A DNA stretch of 5,526 nt. It comes from Actinobacteria bacterium UBA5182 (lineage in GTDB: Bacteria; Actinomycetota; UBA4738). Each line of letters starts with the position of its first letter. The stretch's first letter is position 1. The stretch lies in assembly GCA_002413185.1 (NCBI GenBank), contig DHWM01000066.1:18147-23672 (forward strand), given 5' to 3'. The notes below the pieces were generated by a model, which worked only from the letters and a program-made list of their open reading frames with translations, did no database searches and was not told the origin of the DNA. This document shows, one piece after another, positions 1 through 5,526 of the stretch. A program made the translations under genes and the position numbers.

Positions 1-1966
1 GGCACGGTGGAGAAGTTCATCGGGGACGCGGTCATGGCCGTGTGGGGCGCCCCGGTGGCCCAGGAGGACGATGCCGAACGAGCCGTCCGCGCTGCGCTCG
101 ACCTCGTGGCGGCCGTCGCTGCCATGGGGGAGGAAGTGGGGGCTCCGAACCTTCGGGCCCGGGCCGGTGTCCTGACGGGGGAGGCCGCCGTGACCATCGG
201 CGCACAGGCCGAGGGCATGGTGGCCGGCGACATGGTGAACACCGCCTCCCGCATCCAGTCGGCGGCCCAGCCCGGCACCGTGCTGGCCGGCGACGCCACC
301 CGAAGAGCCACCGAGGCCGCCATCGCCTACGAGGACGCCGGCGCCCATGAGATGAAGGGCAAGGCCGAACCGATCCCCCTGTGGCGCGCGGTCCGCATCG
401 TGGCCGGCGCGCGAGGCGGGCTGAAGTCCGAAGGCCTGGAGGCGCCGTTCGTCGGACGTGACCGCGAGTTCAGGACCATGAAGGACCTGTTCTTCTCCTC
501 CACCGAAGATGGCAAGGCCCACCTGGTCTCGGTGATCGGCATCGCCGGCATCGGCAAGTCGCGCCTGTCGTGGGAGTTCTACAAGTACTTCGACGGGTTG
601 CCGCAGACCACCTACTACCACCGGGGTCGGTGTCTCTCGTACGGGGAGGGCGTGGCGTACTGGCCCCTGGTGGAGATGGTGAAGATGCGCGCGCGGATCG
701 CCGAGGCGGAGGATGCCTCGTCGGCGTTGTCGAAGCTCCACGCCACCGTGGAGGAGAACCTCCCCGATCCCGAGGAGCGGAAGTGGGTCGAACCGCGCCT
801 GGCTCACCTCCTGGGCCTGGAGGAACGGACCGCCACGGACCGCGAGGACCTCTTCGCCGCCTGGCGCCTCTTCTTCGAACGACTCTCGGAGCGGGACCCC
901 GTCCTCATGGTGTTCGAGGATGTGCACTGGGCGGACGCCTCGCTGGTGGACTTCATCGAGTACCTGCTGGAGTGGTCGCGCAACTACCCGATCCTCGTGC
1001 TCACGCTGGGGCGCCCGGAGTTCCTGGAGCGCCATCCCACGTGGGGGTCGGGGAAGCGAAACTTCACGTCCCTCTACCTCGAGCCTCTTTCCAGCGAGAG
1101 CATGCGCGAGCTGATGCGGGGCCTGGTCCCGGGGCTCACCGATGACGTGACCGACCAGATCCTGGCCCGGGCCGAAGGTATCCCCCTGTACGCCGTCGAG
1201 ACGGTTCGGATGCTCCTGGACAAAGGCTTGCTGGTTCAGGAGGGAAGCGTCTACAAGCCGACTGGGCCGATCCACGCATTGGCCGTCCCCGAGACCCTCC
1301 AGGCCCTGATCGCCGCTCGCCTCGACGGACTGGCGCCGGACGAGCGCAAGCTCATCCAAGCTGCTTCGGTGCTGGGCAAGACGTTCTTCAAGCAGGGGCT
1401 CGTCGCGGTGAGCGGCCTGGCTGAATCCGAACTGGACCCTCTCCTCGCCTCGCTCGTGCGAAAGGAGGTCCTGTCCATCCAGGCAGACGCCCGGTCCCCC
1501 GACCGCGGCCAGTACGGCTTCCTCCAGGACCTGGTGAAGAAGGTGGCGTACGACACGTTGTCGAGGAAGGAGCGGAAGGCCAAACACCTCGCGGCCGCGG
1601 CCTTCTTCGAGCGGGGCTGGGGCGGAGAGGAGGAGGAGATCGTCGAGGTCATCGCCTCCCACTTCCTGAACGCGTACGAGGCGGCGCCGGACGCAAGCGA
1701 CGCCGCCGACATCAAAGCCAGGGCACGAGACATGCTGGCCCGGGCAGGCGACCGCGCGGCGTCGCTCGCGGCCAGCGGCGAGGCCGAGCGCTACTTCGAA
1801 CAGGCCGCGACCCTGGCCGACGAACCCCTCGCGAGGGCGACACTCCTGGAACGGGTCGGCCGGATGGCGTGGATGGGCGGCCGGGGGGAGGAGGCCAGGC
1901 GGGCGTTCGAGGAAGCCATCACTCTTTTCGAGAACGAGCGTCAGTCGCACCCCGCGGCGCGAGTCT
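1..1966 (+). repeat. Diverged tandem duplication, left unit
   Basis: This stretch aligns with 3561-5526 at a constant offset of 3560 nt. Every landmark checked keeps the same register: EKFIGD (10 and 3570), Walker A (538 and 4098), Walker B (901 and 4461) and the shared HPAARV block (Val codons at 1963 and 5523). The longest exact nucleotide match I noticed is 20 nt over Walker A (544-563). Hand-counted protein identity is about 69% over 655 codons. It is a paralogous gene repeat, not a mobile element. Confidence 0.9.
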
Positions 1967-3216
1967 CGGCGCTGCTCGGCGACGTGGACCAGGCCGGCGG
2001 GCAGCTCGACCAGGCCATCGAGCGGATGGAGACGGCCTTCGCCGTGCTGTCGGAGGAGGAGCCGGATGAGGACATCGCGCTGCTGGCCGCCCAACTGGCG
2101 AGACTCCACTTCTTCCGCGGCGAGTTCGAACAGGCCCATCAAAGGGTCGAGCGGGCCCTCGACCTCGCGGAATGGTTGTGGCTCCCCGAGGTCCTCGCCG
2201 AGGCGCTGCAGACCAAGGGTGTGCTCGCTATCAACCGGGGCAGACTGGAGGAAGCCCACGCCTTGATCGGCCACTCCCTGGAGATCGCTCTCGGCAACGA
2301 CCTCACGTCATCGGCGTTGCGCGCGTACAACAACCTGGGTGAGACCCTGACCCGGCGTGACCGCTTCGACGATGCCGTCGAGGCCTACGACAGCGGCGTG
2401 GCCCTGGCCACCCGTGCCGGGAACCAGGCTTGGGCCTGGATCTTGCTGTCCGAACGCTCGTACACCCTGGCCATGGTCGGGCGGTGGCACGACGCGCTGG
2501 CGAGCGTGGCGGACATCCCGCAGGATGCGTACGCGGAGCTCAGACCGATCGGACTGGCCACGTCGCTCACAGAGATACATGGGTACCGGGGGGAGCCCGA
2601 TGAGATCCGCTCTGTCGTGGCCGCCTTCGGCCGCCTGGAGTCGACGACGGACCTTCAGGAGCGTTTCCAGTACGCTGCCACCCGAGCGATGCTCGCTCGA
2701 TCGAAGGGCCGGTGGGCAGAGGCGCTCACAGCCGCAGAGGAAGCGATCGCCGGCGTCGGCGAGGTCGGTGTGGGCTCCCAGGCGGTCCGGCAGGCCTATC
2801 CCATTGCGGGCGAGGCCGCCCTAGCGCTGGGGGACCTCGGGAAGGTGCAAGAGTTGCTGGCCTTGGTGGAACGGGTCCGCCCCGGAGAGGTCCCGCCGTC
2901 CCTCCGGGCCCAGGCCGAACGCCTTCGTGGGCTGCTGGCGGCGGCCAGGGGCGAGGCCGGCGAGGTGGAGGCACCCTTCAAGCGGGCGGCCGGGTCGTTC
3001 AGAGAGCTCGGCATGCCGTTCTGGCTGGCGGTGACGCTCCTCCAGCACGGCGAATGGCTGGTGGCTCAGGGTCGAGCGGAGGAAGCCGAGCCCCACCTCG
3101 CCGAGGCCGGCGAGACCTTCGAACGCCTCGAAGCCCGGCCCTGGATGGAGCGGCTGGCTTCCATCCCCGGCCGGCCGGCACCCTTGATAGCCACCGCCGC
3201 AGGGGCCGCGCCGTGA
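1..3216 (+). CDS. Class III nucleotidyl cyclase / STAND NTPase / TPR protein, copy A (5'-truncated)
   Basis: Probable cytoplasmic multidomain signalling protein, with a cyclase output controlled by an NTPase switch and TPR scaffold. Numbering codons from base 1, codons 1-130 are the C-terminal part of a class III adenylate/guanylate cyclase domain. They contain EKFIGD (Lys5, metal-binding Asp9) and VNTASR (transition-state Asn80 and Arg84). The first metal Asp lies upstream of the window. FVGRDREF (about codons 150-157) opens an AAA_16/STAND module with Walker A GIAGIGKS (180-187), Walker B VLMVFEDVHWAD (301-312), an LTLGRPE sensor-like strand and a GIP motif (393-395), followed by a winged-helix-like region. 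From about codon 610 to 1050 there are roughly ten TPR-like helical hairpins, for example YNNLGETLTRRDRFDDAVEAY. No C-terminal LuxR-type HTH is visible. The reading frame is open from base 1, so the GTG at 7 is internal. By comparison with copy B about 116 residues are missing, giving an estimated full length near 1190 aa. The family assignment is firm; the cyclic nucleotide made and the input signal are unknown. Confidence 0.93.
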   Translation, partial: GTVEKFIGDAVMAVWGAPVAQEDDAERAVRAALDLVAAVAAMGEEVGAPNLRARAGVLTGEAAVTIGAQAEGMVAGDMVNTASRIQSAAQPGTVLAGDATRRATEAAIAYEDAGAHEMKGKAEPIPLWRAVRIVAGARGGLKSEGLEAPFVGRDREFRTMKDLFFSSTEDGKAHLVSVIGIAGIGKSRLSWEFYKYFDGLPQTTYYHRGRCLSYGEGVAYWPLVEMVKMRARIAEAEDASSALSKLHATVEENLPDPEERKWVEPRLAHLLGLEERTATDREDLFAAWRLFFERLSERDPVLMVFEDVHWADASLVDFIEYLLEWSRNYPILVLTLGRPEFLERHPTWGSGKRNFTSLYLEPLSSESMRELMRGLVPGLTDDVTDQILARAEGIPLYAVETVRMLLDKGLLVQEGSVYKPTGPIHALAVPETLQALIAARLDGLAPDERKLIQAASVLGKTFFKQGLVAVSGLAESELDPLLASLVRKEVLSIQADARSPDRGQYGFLQDLVKKVAYDTLSRKERKAKHLAAAAFFERGWGGEEEEIVEVIASHFLNAYEAAPDASDAADIKARARDMLARAGDRAASLAASGEAERYFEQAATLADEPLARATLLERVGRMAWMGGRGEEARRAFEEAITLFENERQSHPAARVSALLGDVDQAGGQLDQAIERMETAFAVLSEEEPDEDIALLAAQLARLHFFRGEFEQAHQRVERALDLAEWLWLPEVLAEALQTKGVLAINRGRLEEAHALIGHSLEIALGNDLTSSALRAYNNLGETLTRRDRFDDAVEAYDSGVALATRAGNQAWAWILLSERSYTLAMVGRWHDALASVADIPQDAYAELRPIGLATSLTEIHGYRGEPDEIRSVVAAFGRLESTTDLQERFQYAATRAMLARSKGRWAEALTAAEEAIAGVGEVGVGSQAVRQAYPIAGEAALALGDLGKVQELLALVERVRPGEVPPSLRAQAERLRGLLAAARGEAGEVEAPFKRAAGSFRELGMPFWLAVTLLQHGEWLVAQGRAEEAEPHLAEAGETFERLEARPWMERLASIPGRPAPLIATAAGAAP
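3201..3216 (+). promoter_or_regulatory. Ribosome binding site and GTGA stop/start overlap for copy B
   Basis: AGGGG at 3201-3205 lies seven bases before GTG 3213, a good Shine-Dalgarno position. The GTG shares bases with the TGA (3214-3216) that ends copy A, a classic overlap associated with translational coupling. There is no room for a terminator or a separate promoter between the genes, so they are probably co-transcribed. The Shine-Dalgarno sits in GC-rich coding sequence of copy A, so part of the match could be chance, but the preserved zinc ribbon just after the GTG independently supports this start. Confidence 0.75.
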
Positions 3217-5526
3217 CCTGTGCCGCCTGCAGCACCGAGAACCGTGAGGAGGCGAGATTCTGCCGTCGCTGCGGCGCGCCGCTGACCAGGACCTGTCCGA
3301 ACGGTCATCCGGTGGGCACCGATGCCAGCTTCTGCGATGTGTGTGGTTCCGCCGTCGCCGGCGCGGCGTCGGTTTTCGCCACCGTCGCCCAAGCGGCCCC
3401 AACACACTCTGGGCCGATCGCGGAGCGCCGGCTGGTCTCCGTACTGTTCGCCGATCTCGTGGGTTTCACCTCCTATTCCGAAGGCCGGGACGCCGAAGAG
3501 GTCCGGGACCTTCTGTCTCGATACTTCGACACCTGTCGGACCCTGATCGAACGCTATGGGGGCGTTGTCGAGAAGTTCATCGGCGACGCCGTGATGGCCG
3601 TGTGGGGAGCGCCGGCCGCAACGGAGGACGATGCCGACCGCGCCGTGCGGGCTGCATTGGAGCTGACCCAGGCGGTCCAGGCCCTCGGGACGGAGATTGG
3701 CCATGGAGACCTTCGGGCGCGCGCGGGCGTCCTCACCGGCGAGGCCGCCGTCACGATCGGGGCAAGCGCTCAGGGGATGGTGGCCGGGGACCTGGTGAAC
3801 ACCGCATCGCGCATCCAGTCGATCGCCGAGCCGGGAACGGTTCTGGTGGGGGAAGCGACCCGAAGGGCCACAGAGGCGTCCGTGGTCTACGAGGACGCCG
3901 GGACCCACGAGCTGAAGGGCAAGGCCGAGCCGGTGGCGCTGTGGCGTGCGCTTCGCGTGGTGGCCGGCACCCGCGGCAGCCTGAAATCCGAAGGGCTCGA
4001 GGCTCCATTCGTCGGACGGGACCGCGAGCTTCGCCTGGTCAAGGAGCAGTTCCATGCGGCCGCCGAAGATCGGAGGGCGTTCCTCGTCTCCGTCATCGGC
4101 ATGGCCGGCATCGGCAAGTCGCGAACGGTGTGGGAGTTCTACAAGTACATGGAAGGGCTTCAGGATCTCTACCGATGGCATCGAGGCCGCTGCCTCTCTT
4201 ACGGGGAAGGCGTCGCATACTGGGCACTCGCCGAGATGGTCAGGGGTCGCGCCGGCATCCTGGAGGCCGAGGAGGCCGCCTCCTCGACGGCGAAACTCCA
4301 CGCCAGCGTCCAGGAGCACGTCCCCGACCCAGAGGAGCAACGATGGGTCGAGCCCCGTCTGGCCCACCTCATCGGACTGGAGGAGCGGACCGCCGCGGAA
4401 CGGGAGGACCTGTTTGCCGCGTGGCGCCTGTTCTTCGAACGGATGGCCGAACGACAACCGGTGGTCATGTCGTTCGAGGACATGCAGTGGGCAGACGCCA
4501 GTCTCCTGGATTTCGTGGAGTACCTCTTGGAGTGGTCCAGGAACTCCCCCATCTTCATCCTGACCCTGGCAAGGCCCGAGCTCCTGGACCGCCGCCCCAC
4601 GTGGGGGGCCGGCAAGCGCAACTTCACGTCGATCTTCTTGGAGCCGTTGGCGCCCGATGCCATGACCCAACTGCTGGACGGGCTGGTGCCCGGGCTTCCG
4701 GACGCCGTCGCACAAGCCATCCTGGCCAGGGCAGAAGGTGTCCCGCTGTACGCGGTCGAGACGGTGCGGATGCTCATCGACCGGGGGCTCTTGGTGCGCG
4801 AAGGGTCCGCCTATCGGCCCACCGGGACGATCGAGTCGCTGGAGGTGCCGGAGACGCTCCACGCGCTGATCGCGGCGCGGCTGGACGGCCTGTCCGGTGA
4901 AGAGCGGCGGCTGCTCCAGGACGCCGCTGTGCTCGGCAAGACGTTCACGAAGCACGCGCTGGCCGCGCTGGGGGATCATTCGCCCGGCGAACTGGAGGCT
5001 CTGCTCTCCTCGCTCGTTCGGCGGGAGGTGCTCTCGCTGCAGGCCGATCCGCGGTCTCCCGAGCGGGGGCAGTACGGGTTCCTCCAGGACCTCGTTCGGA
5101 CCGTAGCCTACGAGACCCTCTCGAAACGTGACCGAAAGGCCAGGCACCTGGCCGTGGCTGCCTACCTGGAGGAAGCGTGGGGTGTCGAAGAGGACGAGAT
5201 CGTCGAGATCGTGGCCTCGCACCTCCTTCACGCGTACCAGGCCGACCCCTCGGCGGCCGACGCGGCCGAGATCAAGGCGCGCGTCTGCACCATGCTGACC
5301 CGGGCGGCCGAGCGTGCCTCCTCGCTCGCCGCCGCCCAGGAAGCCCTCGGCTACCTGGAGCAGGTCATCGAGCTGGTCGAGGAACCGCTCCAGCAGGCCG
5401 AGCTCCACGAGCGAGCCGGTCGGGAGGCATGGAGGCTGGGCCGGGCGAGCCTGGCCCGGTCGCATTTCGATCGGGCCACGTCGATGTTCGAGTCCATGGG
5501 CCTCACGCATCCCGCCGCCCGCGTGG
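3213..5526 (+). CDS. Zinc ribbon / class III nucleotidyl cyclase / STAND NTPase / TPR protein, copy B (3'-truncated)
   Basis: Paralog of the upstream gene, open for 771 codons to the window edge. The N-terminus carries two zinc-ribbon-like knuckle pairs: C3xxC6 with C17xxC20, and C28xxxH32 with C41xxC44. The cyclase domain (about residues 74-250) opens with VSVLFADLVGFT, which has the first metal Asp81. EKFIGD follows with Lys121 and second metal Asp125, then VNTASR with Asn196 and Arg200, so the catalytic set is complete except that Met189 sits where Asp or Thr usually contacts the purine. FVGRDREL (266-273) starts the STAND/AAA_16 module, with Walker A GMAGIGKS (296-303), Walker B VVMSFEDMQWAD (417-428) and GVP (509-511). 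A winged-helix-like segment follows, and TPR-like helices begin near residue 725. The GTG start is chosen because it keeps the first Cys pair, has AGGGG seven bases upstream, and overlaps the previous stop. Later in-frame starts such as GTG 3312 would cut the zinc ribbons. Cyclase activity is inferred from motifs; ATP versus GTP preference cannot be read. Confidence 0.92.
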   Translation, partial: MTCAACSTENREEARFCRRCGAPLTRTCPNGHPVGTDASFCDVCGSAVAGAASVFATVAQAAPTHSGPIAERRLVSVLFADLVGFTSYSEGRDAEEVRDLLSRYFDTCRTLIERYGGVVEKFIGDAVMAVWGAPAATEDDADRAVRAALELTQAVQALGTEIGHGDLRARAGVLTGEAAVTIGASAQGMVAGDLVNTASRIQSIAEPGTVLVGEATRRATEASVVYEDAGTHELKGKAEPVALWRALRVVAGTRGSLKSEGLEAPFVGRDRELRLVKEQFHAAAEDRRAFLVSVIGMAGIGKSRTVWEFYKYMEGLQDLYRWHRGRCLSYGEGVAYWALAEMVRGRAGILEAEEAASSTAKLHASVQEHVPDPEEQRWVEPRLAHLIGLEERTAAEREDLFAAWRLFFERMAERQPVVMSFEDMQWADASLLDFVEYLLEWSRNSPIFILTLARPELLDRRPTWGAGKRNFTSIFLEPLAPDAMTQLLDGLVPGLPDAVAQAILARAEGVPLYAVETVRMLIDRGLLVREGSAYRPTGTIESLEVPETLHALIAARLDGLSGEERRLLQDAAVLGKTFTKHALAALGDHSPGELEALLSSLVRREVLSLQADPRSPERGQYGFLQDLVRTVAYETLSKRDRKARHLAVAAYLEEAWGVEEDEIVEIVASHLLHAYQADPSAADAAEIKARVCTMLTRAAERASSLAAAQEALGYLEQVIELVEEPLQQAELHERAGREAWRLGRASLARSHFDRATSMFESMGLTHPAARV
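3561..5526 (+). repeat. Diverged tandem duplication, right unit
   Basis: Right partner of the repeat at 1-1966, beginning at the Gly-Val-Val-Glu-Lys codons of the cyclase domain and running to the window edge. The true duplication unit must be longer at both ends. The segment 3213-3560 would pair with sequence left of the window, and the remaining TPR region of copy A (1967-3213) would pair with sequence right of it. No inverted repeats or target-site duplications were seen at the gene junction. Confidence 0.88.

Noticed and set aside
7..9. GTG at position 7 as the start of copy A
   Set aside because: It falls inside the cyclase motif (Val before Glu-Lys-Phe-Ile-Gly-Asp). The frame is open to base 1, and copy B has 116 more residues upstream of the equivalent point.
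3180..3260. Possible terminator or promoter between the two genes
   Set aside because: The genes overlap by four bases and I saw no stem-loop with a T-run. GC-rich short inverted matches here are expected by chance.
3312..3314. Later in-frame GTG as the start of copy B
   Set aside because: It would remove the first Cys pairs and split the second zinc knuckle, and it does not explain the AGGGG spacing and stop/start overlap at 3213.
2821..3405. Minus-strand open frame of about 194 codons across the gene junction
   Set aside because: It lies antisense to the end of copy A and the start of copy B, has low-complexity Arg/Gly/Pro-rich composition, and lacks a convincing start context.
3341..4900. 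Plus-strand open frame of about 519 codons overlapping copy B in another frame
   Set aside because: The product is dominated by Arg, Gly and Pro and shows no domain. The alternative frame from GTG 3213 gives a complete cyclase, Walker A, Walker B and paralogy to copy A.
3066..5510. Very long open reading frame on the minus strand, about 814 codons, spanning the whole of copy B
   Set aside because: It is opposite a well-supported cyclase-STAND gene. Its translation is rich in Arg, Gly, Pro, His and Gln with no recognisable motif, and it crosses the end of copy A and the gene junction. High G/C at third positions removes stop codons from the antisense frame.
1..5526. Mobile element or phage origin for the repeat
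   Set aside because: No transposase, integrase, terminal inverted repeats or target duplications were seen. The repeat is diverged coding sequence, consistent with old gene duplication.

Overview
This GC-rich window (roughly two thirds G+C by eye, with codon third positions mostly G or C) reads like an actinobacterial or similar high-GC bacterial chromosome segment. That placement is inferred from base composition, GTG start usage and the protein family. No rRNA, tRNA or taxon-diagnostic gene is present.

The window holds two large plus-strand genes, head to tail, and nothing else. Gene A (1-3216) enters from the left edge already inside a class III nucleotidyl cyclase domain. It continues through a STAND-type P-loop NTPase module and a long TPR-like helical region to a stop at 3214-3216. 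Gene B starts at GTG 3213, overlapping A's stop in a GTGA arrangement. It encodes an N-terminal double zinc ribbon, a complete cyclase domain, the same STAND NTPase module and the beginning of the TPR region, and runs off the right edge still open. Coding is continuous and there is no intergenic stretch.

The two genes are paralogs from a tandem duplication. Window positions 1-1966 align with 3561-5526 at a constant offset of 3560 nt. I checked the register at the cyclase metal site, Walker A, Walker B and the last shared codon, and it held at each. A hand count gives about 69% amino-acid identity over 655 codons. Identity is higher in the cyclase and NTPase core and falls to about half at the start of the TPR region.

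Both products are probably cytoplasmic signalling proteins that couple a nucleotide-dependent STAND switch and a protein-binding TPR array to cyclic-nucleotide synthesis. The overlapping stop and start suggest coordinated translation. A functional pair, possibly a heterodimer, is plausible but unproven. No mobile element, CRISPR array, RNA gene or terminator was recognised.
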